NCBI RefSeq assembly: GCF_009938225.1
Contig: NZ_AP019657.1
Span: 620,001-684,000 of the forward strand
DNA from: Vibrio ponticus
Lineage (GTDB): Bacteria; Pseudomonadota; Gammaproteobacteria; Enterobacterales; Vibrionaceae
Length of the DNA stretch: 64,000 nt
Reading direction: 5' to 3'
The notes under the pieces are model-generated. The model did no database searches and was not told the DNA's origin. It saw nothing but the letters and a program-made list of their open reading frames with translations. Every line of letters begins with the position of its first letter. The stretch's first letter is position 1. Of the stretch, positions 46,914 to 57,478 are shown piece after piece. The translations under genes were made by a program, and so were the position numbers.

Positions 46914-48569
46914 ATGTCATTCATTTCGAGTAAGAATCTTTTTCTTGCACTGTTTATTAGTTTTTTCTCAATCACTGGTTTTGCTCAGCAAGCGCAAACA
47001 CCCCCAGAGCCGTCAAAAGCAGAGCTCGCTATTGAGTCTATCAACCAAGATATCGTGGATTTAACCCAGAGTCTGAAAACGGCGACCGGTGACGAGCGTG
47101 ATGCGATTCAATTGCAGCTTTTTCAAAAAAATGAAGATTTACGTAGTCAGTTAGCGATTGCAGTGAACCATAAAGGTTTGCCCGAGGATGTATTGCTAAA
47201 GCAAATTAAGCAGCAGATCAAATATTCTCAAGGCGCGCGCAGCTTTTTAGATGAAAAAATCAAAGCGATAAATCAACAAATTAATGAAGCGAAAACGGAA
47301 GATAAACTCTCGTTAATCAATCATTACCGAGAACTGCAGTTCTACCTTGATTCGACCTATCAGGCGAGTTGGCAAAATATAAATTGGCTTAAAGACTTAG
47401 AAAAACCGGATACTAAGTTAGAAGAAAGCCTAAGTGATGCGACCAATACACGTTTACGTTTGCTGTCTGCATCGATTGAGTATCTCAACCAGCAACATGA
47501 GTTTACGACTAGTCAGCTAGCAACAAGCCCAGAATCAGAAAAGGCGGCAATACAGCTCAACCAGTTAATTCTTAAACAACGTCTTGATATCGCAACCAAG
47601 AGCTTACGCGACCTGATTGTCATTGGTGACCATTTAGGGCTGCAAACGTCAGATTATAAGCGTTTAGCATTTGAGGTGACGGGTAACATCACTCATGATC
47701 TGCTTAATACCAAAGTGATCTGGGCGATCATCTCAAATTGGTCAAGTAACGCTTTGGATTGGTTGGTTGATAACGCGCCACAACACCTTTTCCAGCTGAT
47801 GGTGTTTGCGCTGATTTTGCTGATCGCCAAGGGCTTGGCAAACATTGCACGCAAAATTGTCACCAAAACCGTATCGTCTAAAAACCTCAAGATGTCGCAA
47901 TTGATGCAAGACTTCTTTGTCTCGATGTCAGGCAAAGCGGTGTGGATCATCGGTATTATGGTAGGTTTGTCGCAGATAGGCTTGAACCTTGCGCCAATCC
48001 TAACCGGTTTTGGTATCGCGGGTGTGATTATCGGTTTTGCGTTGCAAGACACGTTATCGAACTTCGCTGCAGGTATGATGCTACTGATTTATCGTCCATT
48101 TGATGTGGGTGATTTTGTTTACGCTGGTGGCGTGGATGGCAAGGTAAGCCATATGAGTTTAGTCAACACCACGATCCGTACCTTCGATAACCAAATTATC
48201 ATTGTGCCGAACAGTAAGATTTGGGGTGATGTGATTAAAAACGTGACTCATGAGCGTATTCGCCGCGTCGATATGGTATTTGGCATCGGTTACGGCGATG
48301 ACTTACTCAAAGCGGAATCGGTACTTATGGATATTGTTACTTCGCATCCATCGGTACTGCGCACACCTGAGCCAATGATCAAAGTGCATGTGCTAAATAC
48401 ATCTTCGATTGATTTCATTGTCCGCCCTTGGGTGAAAACAGACGATTATTGGGATGTCTATTGGGACGTCACCAAAGAGGTGAAACTGCGTTTTGACCGT
48501 GAAGGCATCTCGATCCCATTCCCGCAACAAGATGTTCATCTGCATATGGTTGAGAAGCAAAACGCTTAA
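46914..48569 (+). CDS. MscS-family mechanosensitive channel with large N-terminal extension
   Basis: The 551-residue protein has a signal peptide (cleavage near GFAQQ), a periplasmic helical, Gln/Lys-rich region (about 30-270), membrane helices (about 290-400) and the MscS pore and beta domain (FALQDTLSNFAAGMMLL, YRPFDVGDFV, IIIVPNSKIWGD). It should release solutes on hypo-osmotic shock. It is longer than MscS (286) and shorter than MscK (about 1100), so gating may differ. ATG 46914 has GAGGTG upstream. Confidence 0.92.
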   Translation: MSFISSKNLFLALFISFFSITGFAQQAQTPPEPSKAELAIESINQDIVDLTQSLKTATGDERDAIQLQLFQKNEDLRSQLAIAVNHKGLPEDVLLKQIKQQIKYSQGARSFLDEKIKAINQQINEAKTEDKLSLINHYRELQFYLDSTYQASWQNINWLKDLEKPDTKLEESLSDATNTRLRLLSASIEYLNQQHEFTTSQLATSPESEKAAIQLNQLILKQRLDIATKSLRDLIVIGDHLGLQTSDYKRLAFEVTGNITHDLLNTKVIWAIISNWSSNALDWLVDNAPQHLFQLMVFALILLIAKGLANIARKIVTKTVSSKNLKMSQLMQDFFVSMSGKAVWIIGIMVGLSQIGLNLAPILTGFGIAGVIIGFALQDTLSNFAAGMMLLIYRPFDVGDFVYAGGVDGKVSHMSLVNTTIRTFDNQIIIVPNSKIWGDVIKNVTHERIRRVDMVFGIGYGDDLLKAESVLMDIVTSHPSVLRTPEPMIKVHVLNTSSIDFIVRPWVKTDDYWDVYWDVTKEVKLRFDREGISIPFPQQDVHLHMVEKQNA

Positions 48570-48590
48570 TTAACCAGAAAGTGTATTAGC

Positions 48591-48622
48591 AAACGTCTCG
48601 GCTTACCCGAGACGTTTTTTAT
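48591..48622 (+). terminator. Terminator of the MscS-family gene
   Basis: AAACGTCTCGG / CCGAGACGTTT stem with a short loop and T-run. Confidence 0.88.
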
Positions 48623-48647
48623 TGAGCGTCAATCATTGCGAACGATC

Positions 48648-48673
48648 AAAAAAAGCCCACAGAAGTGGGCTTT
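48648..48673 (-). terminator. Terminator of the BCCT gene
   Basis: AAAGCCCAC / GTGGGCTTT stem with loop TTCT, followed on the minus strand by a T-run. Confidence 0.85.
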
Positions 48674-48764
48674 GACTTACGGAAGGAGAAGAGAAGAATG
48701 GCTCATAGAGCCATTAGTTCACATCGAAACTTGGTGATATGGCGAACCACCGAGCCTCAATTCT

Positions 48765-50657
48765 TTAGCTTGGAATTAAATCATTAAAGTCCATACGAGC
48801 TTGTTGTGACAATTCCGAAGCTTGTTGTTTATATTCCTTGGCTTTAGCGACATTATCTTGCGCCTGTTGCAACGCATCTTGCAGCTCTTGCGGTAAATGA
48901 TGGTCACTAAAATGCTCATCTAGGCTGTGCTCAAGAGCAAAAGCGCGGATCTGTTTACGTACCACCATAAGTTCATTCATCGCCAGACGTTCCGCTTCAG
49001 CAGCTTCCTGTGCAGTATCGCGAGCTTTTTCAAAGCGTGCTAATGCCATACCTTCTGATGACCAAGGATCGATATCAGGTAGCTCTTCAATGTTAATCGT
49101 TGGTTCAACGTAATCCTCTTGATGGCGCAGATCGAGTGAGGTAGCTCGTACCGCAGACACCATTAGCATCACAGAGATACCAAGTAGCGGTAAGCCACCC
49201 ACAATCGCGGCGGTTTGTAAGGTGCTGAGACCGCCCATAAACATGAGTACGGTTGGTAAGAATGATAGGGTAAATGCCCAGAACATACGGTTCCAGCGCA
49301 TCGGTTCCTCAGTGACGTTGTTTTGCACCACAGATGCAAGAATGTAGGAGATAGAATCAAACGTCGTCGCGGTAAAAATAATACACAGCACGGTAAATAC
49401 TGCGATAACCAGTGTGCCCATTGGTAGCGCTTCTAGCATTGAGAAGATCGCTTTGGTTGCCCCTTCCGCATTTAAAATGCCGACCACATCTAACTCGCCC
49501 GAAAGTTGCAACGACAGACCGTAGTTGCCGAGCACCATAAAGAATAGGAAGCAGCCTAATGAACCAAAGAAGATCGAGCCCGACACCATTTGCTTGATGG
49601 TGCGACCACGTGAAATACGGGCAACGAACAGCCCCATGCTTGGCGCAAACACCAACCACCATGCCCAGTAGAAAATGGTCCAGTCTTGTGGGAAGTGGGT
49701 ATCTTCAAATGAGCCATAGCCTCCAAAAGGCTCAGCCCAAGTCGCCATAACGAAGAAGTTAGACAGCATACGACCAATTGAATCGAGACCTGTTTCTAAC
49801 ATAAAAATGGTTGGACCGGCGATTAAGATAAATGCCAGTAAGCCCATTGCGCCCCAGAAGTTAATATTGCTGAGTATCTTGATGCCTTTTTCTAAACCCG
49901 CATAGGAAGAGTACGCGAAGATGGCTGTACAGATCAGCAACACCATCACTTGGCTAAACGTATTTTTTGGAATTCCAAATAAGTAATTGAGACCTTCACC
50001 GATCAGAGGAGCCGCTAAACCTAAACTGGTTGCTGCACCGCCAAGTAAACCGAAGATAAATAACACATCTACGATTTTACCAGCCGCGCCTTTACTGCGA
50101 GTTTCACCTAGTACAGGCATAAGGGCACTGGATACTTTCAGCACAGGCTGTTTACGCACGTAGTAGAAGTAAGCAATTGGTAGGGCAGGGATTAGGTAAA
50201 TAGCCCAAGCGATTGGTCCCCAGTGGAATATGCCGTAGGTAGCCGCCCAGCGAACAGCTTCTTCACTACCAGGTTCGAGTTGGAAAGGAGGGGATTGATA
50301 GTAATAAGCCCACTCAATACAGCCCCAGTAGAGAATACTGGCACCGATACCGCCACAAAATAGCATTGCCGCCCATGAGACGGTGGAAAACTCCGGCTTT
50401 TCGTTAGCTTCGCCAAGTTTGATTTGACCCATGTCGCTGAAGACAACATAGATCATAAAGAAGAAAGCGCCTAAACCCAGCGCGAGGTAGAGGAAACCGA
50501 GCTTGTCGGTCATAAAGGTTTTCGCGATTGCGATCCATTCGGCACCTTGCTCAGGGAAAATCATCAGCGGAAGGACCACTGACAGCAACATGCCGATTGC
50601 GCCAAAGAACGTGGGTTTGTCGATCAAAGAAAACGAGTCTTTCATAGTAAGCTTCAT
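48765..50657 (-). CDS. BCCT-family carrier, CaiT-like, with coiled C-terminal tail
   Basis: The 630-residue protein has 12 membrane helices (about 12-520) and BCCT motifs: YWGCIEWAYYYQSPPF, FHWGPIAWA and FYWAWWLVFAPSMGLFVARISRGRT. The first and last resemble CaiT (WGSIEIYYY, FYWAWWVIYA) more than the WG-AEP form of BetP/OpuD, so substrate-product exchange of a trimethylammonium compound is possible. The C-terminal about 110 residues are charged, heptad-like and cytoplasmic. The start could be 50657 or 50645; neither has a clear Shine-Dalgarno. Confidence 0.88.
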   Translation of the reverse strand: MKLTMKDSFSLIDKPTFFGAIGMLLSVVLPLMIFPEQGAEWIAIAKTFMTDKLGFLYLALGLGAFFFMIYVVFSDMGQIKLGEANEKPEFSTVSWAAMLFCGGIGASILYWGCIEWAYYYQSPPFQLEPGSEEAVRWAATYGIFHWGPIAWAIYLIPALPIAYFYYVRKQPVLKVSSALMPVLGETRSKGAAGKIVDVLFIFGLLGGAATSLGLAAPLIGEGLNYLFGIPKNTFSQVMVLLICTAIFAYSSYAGLEKGIKILSNINFWGAMGLLAFILIAGPTIFMLETGLDSIGRMLSNFFVMATWAEPFGGYGSFEDTHFPQDWTIFYWAWWLVFAPSMGLFVARISRGRTIKQMVSGSIFFGSLGCFLFFMVLGNYGLSLQLSGELDVVGILNAEGATKAIFSMLEALPMGTLVIAVFTVLCIIFTATTFDSISYILASVVQNNVTEEPMRWNRMFWAFTLSFLPTVLMFMGGLSTLQTAAIVGGLPLLGISVMLMVSAVRATSLDLRHQEDYVEPTINIEELPDIDPWSSEGMALARFEKARDTAQEAAEAERLAMNELMVVRKQIRAFALEHSLDEHFSDHHLPQELQDALQQAQDNVAKAKEYKQQASELSQQARMDFNDLIPS

Positions 50658-50765
50658 CCATAAAGTCTATTACTAGACCATTATGTTCATATGAGCTTAT
50701 TGTCGACAAACGACAGATTTTACCGTGAAGATTAAAAATGTTTAAAGCTTGCCTAATCGTTGTGA

Positions 50766-51110
50766 TTAGGCAAGCATGAGTAATAAACCACCAATGGTTG
50801 CCGCAGCGGAAACAAACTGCCCTGCCGAGTAAGAATCGTCTTCTTCCTCTTTGATCGTGTCAGGGTGGTCCATACCTAGTGCGCCAGCGGCAAATGATTC
50901 CACTTTATCACCGACAGATTTTTCTGGTTTCGACTCTTTTTCCAGTTCTTGCAGTGCGGCAAGCAGTGCTTTCCCTTCGTCAGACAGCGTCACAGTGTTT
51001 TGCTCCACTTTAAGTGGTGCAGAGCTAGTACCTACCTCGGCAGTCTTGGCTTGAGGTGTGACCTGTTGGGTTGGCGTCAGCGATGCTGGCCCCATTCCTA
51101 CTGGCGTCAT
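50766..51110 (-). CDS. Small protein of unknown function with hydrophobic C terminus
   Basis: The 114-residue protein is Thr/Gln/Ala-rich at the N terminus, has a helical acidic middle (NTVTLSDEGKALLAALQELE, about 44-63) and ends in a hydrophobic segment SAAATIGGLLLMLA. ATG 51110 has AAAGGAG six bases upstream, which decides the start over the earlier in-frame ATG. No family recognised. It is a separate gene between the BCCT and ChaN genes. Confidence 0.65.
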   Translation of the reverse strand: MTPVGMGPASLTPTQQVTPQAKTAEVGTSSAPLKVEQNTVTLSDEGKALLAALQELEKESKPEKSVGDKVESFAAGALGMDHPDTIKEEEDDSYSAGQFVSAAATIGGLLLMLA

Positions 51111-51274
51111 AAATTTCTCCTTTAACATTCCTCAGCTATTGTATCGACCGAGGCGTGAAAAACTTGTGCGAAATATAGCTACAACTGATGAATTTTTTAT
51201 CAGCAAAAATTGAGCCAATATAAGCATAGAGCGAAATTTATTTGCTTAGCACCCCATTTAGAGTCAACAGAATC

Positions 51275-52216
51275 TTAATCACAGCTAATCGGCTTACGAC
51301 TATGTCCCATCGCTTGGATGGCTTTGATGCGATTTTCTTGTTGTACGTAACGCAGAGGTGGGGGTAATACATTGAGCAAGTAATCATCGGAATCTGGCGT
51401 CAATTCAGTGACTGGCGTGACAACAATAACGTTTAGATTGGGATTGCGGCGCAGAATACTGGCTTTGGTACCAAGACCGCCCTCAATGTGAAATTTGCCT
51501 GCGATGTGCATCACTTGATGTGTTGGGTTTTCCGCCAGGTAACTAACGATACTCTCTGCCATGGTTTCATCCCATGTCATTTGTGCGGCAAAGTGCTTTT
51601 CGCTTTGCTCAGTCTCACCATGATGCATGGATTGCATAAATTTGGCTTTGTACGGTGATTGGTCAGTATTTATCTCTGCAGCAACCCATTTTTTTTGCTC
51701 TAACGGCAGCTTTTCTACATAAGTTTTGCCGACTCTACCAATGCAGCGAACGATAGCGCGTGGCGCGTTGGCTGCGATAACGTCTACTTGATTTGTTTTG
51801 GCAAACTCGATCAGTGGACGATAGTCACTTTCGTAATTAGGCCAAGCATTGCCTTGTTTTATTAGTGGTTGCTCACCAATTTCTCCGGCTAAGTATTGAT
51901 CAATAATACTTTGTTTATCGCGGGTAAACTGCTCCATTGAGAGCGCGATTTTTGTTTCGTCTTGCACTAACTGTTTGAGTAGATCGGTTTGAAAGCGATG
52001 AATGGCGGAATGGGTATGCCATTCACCCACCAATATCACATCTGCACTCTTCACTTTCGTGGTGAATTGCTCTAGCGAAATCGATTGAGCACTAGGCGAA
52101 TAGAGCTGGTAGTCATAAAAGCTGGCGATAGGCGCGTGTTCACTGCTGTTGAGAGAGGTGTTGGCGCAGCCTAAAAGGGGCAGCGCAATGAGTATCGGTA
52201 GTAAGTTCTTTAGCAT
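51275..52216 (-). CDS. ChaN-family lipoprotein
   Basis: The 313-residue protein has a lipoprotein signal with lipobox LPLLGC and a ChaN-like domain: VILVGEWHTHSAIHRFQ (about 60-76), SMEQFTRDKQ, AANAPRAIV, and VMHIAGKFHIEGGLG. ChaN of Campylobacter binds heme and is iron-regulated; the conserved His residues fit metal or heme binding. No Fur box was identified. The role here is not established. Confidence 0.87.
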   Translation of the reverse strand: MLKNLLPILIALPLLGCANTSLNSSEHAPIASFYDYQLYSPSAQSISLEQFTTKVKSADVILVGEWHTHSAIHRFQTDLLKQLVQDETKIALSMEQFTRDKQSIIDQYLAGEIGEQPLIKQGNAWPNYESDYRPLIEFAKTNQVDVIAANAPRAIVRCIGRVGKTYVEKLPLEQKKWVAAEINTDQSPYKAKFMQSMHHGETEQSEKHFAAQMTWDETMAESIVSYLAENPTHQVMHIAGKFHIEGGLGTKASILRRNPNLNVIVVTPVTELTPDSDDYLLNVLPPPLRYVQQENRIKAIQAMGHSRKPISCD

Positions 52217-52340
52217 AAAGCCCTATCCATGAACAAAAGTGAGTAACTTGATAGTGAATACCAAATTACTTAATACTCTTTTAGCTTAAATAGGGCTCAG
52301 TTAAGATGCAAATAGTTCGCCAGAGGAGTGCAGTAGCAGA

Positions 52341-53159
52341 TTAGCCTTTGCGATAAATACGGATCATAAAGTCAGCTTCACAAGCAAAATGATCAGCGGT
52401 TTTCAGCATATTACGCAGCTCGTCCGTTGCCTTCCACGCAAATGGTGTCATTTGCAGCAAATTAAAGCCATCGCCTTGGGCAAGATCCATCACGTAGTTC
52501 AGCTTTTGTTCGTGCTCTAGTGTGAAACCCGCCAAATCTTCCGCAGCTTCACTGTGTAAGCGCACATCTTGGTAGATATGTTCACGTAGTTGATACAAGT
52601 GACGACCAGCAGGCGTGACAGTGATAACGATGCCACCGTCTTTGAGGGTGCGGGCTAGCTCTTCTGCTTTACAAGGTGCATAGATACGCAAAATTGCGTC
52701 AAGGCTTTGCTCTGAGAAAGGTAAGCGATGGCTAGAAGCAACGGTGAACTGGCAATTTGGGTAACGCTTGGCTGCGTAGCGGATCGCGACTTTTGAAATG
52801 TCGAGACCAAAAACTTCCGCTTGGGCGTTTTGTTGCTTTAATTGTGCGGCTACTTCATCAGTGTAGTAACCTTCGCCACAGCCGATATCAAGTAATTGGT
52901 GAGTGGTCCCTTTCAGGTACTCTGCGCACAGCGTTGCTACCGCCTGCTTCATTGGCTGGTAGTAGTCTTTTTCAAGGAAACGACGACGAGCTTGCATCAT
53001 CTCTTTGTTATCGCCTGGATCTTTTGAGCGCTTGTGTTGCACTGGCATAAGATTGACATAGCCTTCTTTGGCGAGGTCAAAACTGTGGTTGTTGCTACAG
53101 CGGTAAGTGCGCTCAGCGAATGAAAGCGATTGATGGCAAAGAGGGCATTGATAAGACAT
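52341..53159 (-). CDS. rlmA: 23S rRNA (guanine-N1)-methyltransferase RlmA
   Basis: RlmA methylates G745 of 23S rRNA. The 272-residue protein has an N-terminal zinc finger (CPLCHQSL...YRCSNNHSFD), the linker KEGYVNLMPVQHKRSKDPGD and an SAM-binding domain with LLDIGCGEGYYTDEVA (about 87-102). Length matches the E. coli enzyme (269). Confidence 0.95.
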   Translation of the reverse strand: MSYQCPLCHQSLSFAERTYRCSNNHSFDLAKEGYVNLMPVQHKRSKDPGDNKEMMQARRRFLEKDYYQPMKQAVATLCAEYLKGTTHQLLDIGCGEGYYTDEVAAQLKQQNAQAEVFGLDISKVAIRYAAKRYPNCQFTVASSHRLPFSEQSLDAILRIYAPCKAEELARTLKDGGIVITVTPAGRHLYQLREHIYQDVRLHSEAAEDLAGFTLEHEQKLNYVMDLAQGDGFNLLQMTPFAWKATDELRNMLKTADHFACEADFMIRIYRKG

Positions 53160-53265
53160 AACAAGCTCAACAGATGAATTTAGGCGGCAGAGTCTAGCAA
53201 GAAAGCGCCAAGGGCAAAAGAGGCGATCAAAAGAGCCAGCGATTTTGCTGGCTCATTAGCAGGAA

Positions 53266-54147
53266 TTAAGCAGAGATAACCGTGCTTAGTTCATAGCTTT
53301 GATCAGGTTGCAGGGTAATACCTTGCTGGATAGACGGTGCGTGAACAGTCGACTCTACGCATAACATGGTTTTATAACCATCATCCGCCATATCAGTCAT
53401 GCCTTGTGCACCTTGTGACCAAGGGTTCCAAAGCACCGCTGAGTTGTGCCCGCTGTTTTCGATAGTCAACGTACGGTTCAGCACTTTATCTTCTACTTTG
53501 ATTTGCGCTTCAGGTTTGGTGTATACGCGGTCGATAGTGTCAGTTAATACCAGTGTATCACCGCCTTGGCATACTTGATTTTCAAGTAGACTATCAATGT
53601 ACTCACCACCCATACCTGTGGTTTCTGCTTGCAGAATATCACCGACATTTAAGTAAGTGTGTAACGCTCCAGAGAAAGTCCACTCATGGTCATCAATGTT
53701 GGTGACTTTCAACGTAACTTTCAGCTCGTCACCCACTTCGACCAGTAGGCGCGCATCAAACATATTTGGCCAAATGTCATGCGTCTCTTCGGTTGGGAAT
53801 AGCGCAAGCTCGACGATCACACCGTTGTCGTTTTCACGGTGTTCAACCAATTCCCATTCAGATGTACGGGCAAAGCCGTGGGCTGGTGCAGCAATTCGAC
53901 CAAACCAAGGCCAGCAAACAGGAATGCCGCCGCGTAAAGCAGCCTTACCATCAAAAATAGCCTTGTCACTCATCCAAATCAGATCTTGCTGACCCGCTGG
54001 TTGGTAAGACACCACATGACCGCCGTGTAAGGCGATACCCGCAGTGGCTTTGTCGTGGATAACACGGACGATTTTTACTTGGTCTTGCTCAACGATAGTG
54101 ACGTTGTCAGAAAGAACCGAAACAGTCGGTAGAGAGAGTAAATCCAT
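53266..54147 (-). CDS. D-hexose-6-phosphate mutarotase (YeaD-like)
   Basis: The 293-residue aldose-1-epimerase-fold protein interconverts anomers of glucose-6-phosphate. It has GGHVVSYQPAG and GGIPVCWPWFG (about 72-82), HGFARTSEW with the catalytic His, and GALHTYLNVGD. It is encoded downstream of gapA on the same strand, as yeaD is in E. coli; a terminator-like hairpin lies between them, so read-through or a separate promoter is needed. Confidence 0.93.
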   Translation of the reverse strand: MDLLSLPTVSVLSDNVTIVEQDQVKIVRVIHDKATAGIALHGGHVVSYQPAGQQDLIWMSDKAIFDGKAALRGGIPVCWPWFGRIAAPAHGFARTSEWELVEHRENDNGVIVELALFPTEETHDIWPNMFDARLLVEVGDELKVTLKVTNIDDHEWTFSGALHTYLNVGDILQAETTGMGGEYIDSLLENQVCQGGDTLVLTDTIDRVYTKPEAQIKVEDKVLNRTLTIENSGHNSAVLWNPWSQGAQGMTDMADDGYKTMLCVESTVHAPSIQQGITLQPDQSYELSTVISA

Positions 54148-54218
54148 CTAGCAAATCCTTAAATTTTACGTGTGATGACAATTATCTAATGTAATCTTTT
54201 GCAGGAATTTCAGATACT

Positions 54219-54245
54219 AAAAAGGCGACTCGAGAGCCGCCTTTT
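54219..54245 (-). terminator. Terminator of gapA
   Basis: AAAGGCG...CGCCTTT stem extended by CTC/GAG; T-run on the minus strand. It lies between gapA and the mutarotase gene. Confidence 0.8.
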
Positions 54246-54249
54246 GTCT

Positions 54250-54272
54250 AACTTATGTTTCAAACATAAGTT
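54250..54272. other. Perfect 23-bp palindrome in the gapA 3' region
   Basis: AACTTATGTTT-C-AAACATAAGTT, 11-bp arms around one base, located 24 bp after the gapA stop and just before the terminator. It could be a protein site or a second RNA hairpin. Confidence 0.7.
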
Positions 54273-54296
54273 CACTAATCATAGTTTCAGTAAAAA

Positions 54297-55628
<1,332 letters not shown>

Positions 55629-56048
55629 ATGAAAAAACAGCCTGAAAAGTTGGTGAAGCCTGATGAGTACTGGCGTGAGCGCCTTTCTGACGAAGAGTAT
55701 CGTGTTTGCCGACAACAAGGTACAGAGGCGCCTTTTAGCGGTAAATTGCTGCATAATCGCGAAACGGGTATTTATCAATGCACGTGCTGTAACGCGGATT
55801 TATTTCAATCCTCAAACAAATATGACTCAGGCTGTGGCTGGCCAAGCTTTGATGCGGCAATAAACGACCAAGCTATACATTATATAGAAGATCTAAGTCA
55901 CGGAATGGTTCGCACTGAAATTCGTTGTGCGGTGTGTGATAGCCATTTAGGTCACGTTTTTCCTGATGGACCTCCGACGACAGGTGAAAGATTCTGTGTT
56001 AATTCAGTGTCGTTAATTTTCAACAATCTACAAAAAAGCGGTGATTAA
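55629..56048 (+). CDS. msrB: Peptide methionine (R)-S-oxide reductase MsrB
   Basis: MsrB repairs oxidised methionine. The 139-residue protein has two zinc CXXC motifs (CTCCNADLF and [10 protein letters not shown]), SGCGWPSFD, and the catalytic Cys in [10 protein letters not shown] near the C terminus. GGAGAA lies before the ATG. Its TAA falls in the loop of a hairpin that acts as terminator for the convergent gene. Confidence 0.96.
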   Translation: MKKQPEKLVKPDEYWRERLSDEEYRVCRQQGTEAPFSGKLLHNRETGIYQCTCCNADLFQSSNKYDSGCGWPSFDAAINDQAIHYIEDLSHGMVRTEIRCAVCDSHLGHVFPDGPPTTGERFCVNSVSLIFNNLQKSGD

Positions 56049-56057
56049 ATCACCGCT
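56032..56057 (-). terminator. Terminator for the DUF2989 gene, overlapping the msrB stop codon
   Basis: AGCGGTGAT-TAA-ATCACCGCT; on the minus strand a run of six T follows. The loop TAA is the msrB stop. Confidence 0.75.
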
Positions 56058-56162
56058 AAATGTTTTATCCTTTCAATTGTCTCAGCGGGTAGATGGCGTA
56101 AATAGCTGATTAAATTCTAGTAAACACTCAACTTACAGTTTTGAAACTTTCCGCTGATCGAA

Positions 56163-56984
56163 TTACATAGTCGGAAGTGCGGTCATGCTAACGCGGAATC
56201 TACCCTCTTGTAGTGCCTGGTACACGTTACTCGCGACTTGATCGAGTTGTTGGTACTTTTCATCACTAAAGCCATAAATCAGTGCATAGTTGTGCTCGGC
56301 TGTGGTTTGTACGGCAAGCTTCTCTGCAACCTGAGACCAAATATAAGCTAACTCTTTGTGTCCTTGTTGTAGGTTTAAACTTGCTAATGATTTTACTGCA
56401 TCTACATTGATGTTATCGCGACTGCCGAGTTCTAGAGTGCGATTAAGCAACGCTAAGGTTTTTTCAGAATCCCTTCGAGTATAAAAGGTAGCTAAAGCGT
56501 ACTGCATTTCAGCTGTCTCTAACTCAGGAGAGCCTTCCATTTGTAAAAATAGGCGTCTGGCATTTTCATCCCCAGTTTGGCTCCAAAGGAAATAAAGAGC
56601 TTGTGGTGAGCGAGAGCCTTGCAACTCGGTGATTAATCGCTGTTGCTCATCTTTTGCATGTACCACCGCAGTTACTCGTTTCGTTTTGCGTTCTGATTGG
56701 GTCAGTGTCTCGATTTGCGCGGCTAAGTGCATGCACTTTTCATAAGCAGCTAGAAAATGAAATTCCTTGATCTTATTGGATTCTGAGGGGTTTTTGAGTG
56801 TTTCAAAGCGATGCCAAATCAGGTCGGTTCTTGGCAAGCGACATTGCCCGTCATTCATGTTGAGCTCTTGGCACTGTAAAGCCGGATTTGCTTGGCAGAG
56901 TTGCTCTGTGTTCTTTCTGCTTTCGAAGCAACCGAGAAGGGGAACACTGATACCAACAATACACGCCAACTTTAGTTTGTTCAT
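56163..56984 (-). CDS. DUF2989-type lipoprotein
   Basis: The 273-residue protein has a lipoprotein signal with lipobox VPLLGC, followed by helical repeats resembling TPR/Sel1 (about 125-250, LETAEMQYALATFYTRRDSEKTLALL region). I take it as DUF2989. It probably sits in the cell envelope; function unknown. It is divergent from the yeaC gene. Confidence 0.75.
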   Translation of the reverse strand: MNKLKLACIVGISVPLLGCFESRKNTEQLCQANPALQCQELNMNDGQCRLPRTDLIWHRFETLKNPSESNKIKEFHFLAAYEKCMHLAAQIETLTQSERKTKRVTAVVHAKDEQQRLITELQGSRSPQALYFLWSQTGDENARRLFLQMEGSPELETAEMQYALATFYTRRDSEKTLALLNRTLELGSRDNINVDAVKSLASLNLQQGHKELAYIWSQVAEKLAVQTTAEHNYALIYGFSDEKYQQLDQVASNVYQALQEGRFRVSMTALPTM

Positions 56985-57084
56985 AATTTTCGCTGCTTGT
57001 GATCAATTACACTTATTCTGAGCGGTTTTCTTGACTCACCGTAACAGAGAGTTATGTTTCTCAGAAAAAAGTTAAGGATAAACT

Positions 57085-57372
57085 ATGGATGTCGAGCAAC
57101 TCGTCAATACAATCACACCAGAAGCCTATCAACGTCTACTTTATGCGGTAGAAACGGGCAAATGGCCAGAAGGAACTGTCTTGTCGCAGGAACAACGCGA
57201 TTCATGCATGCAAGCAGTGATGCTATATCAATCTAAGCACAATGCAGAAGCTCAGCACATGACTGTAGCCCAAGGTGGAGAAGTGAGTTTCAAATCCAAA
57301 GCGGAGTTAAAGAAACAGTTTCAGCCGCAGCAGTCAGATATATTGCGTGTTAACCCGAACAAAAGCGAATAG
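57085..57372 (+). CDS. YeaC-family (DUF1315) protein
   Basis: A 95-residue soluble protein with LVNTITPEAYQRLLYAVETG, KWPEGTVLSQEQRDSCMQAVMLY and GEVSFKSKAELKKQ, matching E. coli YeaC. Function unknown. In E. coli yeaC is also in the gapA-yeaD-msrB neighbourhood, which supports the assignment. Confidence 0.88.
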   Translation: MDVEQLVNTITPEAYQRLLYAVETGKWPEGTVLSQEQRDSCMQAVMLYQSKHNAEAQHMTVAQGGEVSFKSKAELKKQFQPQQSDILRVNPNKSE

Positions 57373-57439
57373 CTCTCGCATAAATACTCTGAATTACGCA
57401 AATTAGTTTCAAAATTGCGATTTCATTTATACAGATAAT

Positions 57440-57472
57440 AAAAAGGTAGATGTGGGTACATCTACCTTTTTT
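57440..57472. terminator. Bidirectional terminator (yeaC / ychJ)
   Basis: AAAAAGGTAGATGT / ACATCTACCTTTTTT stem with A- and T-runs between convergent genes. Confidence 0.92.
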
Positions 57473-57478
57473 GTTTAA

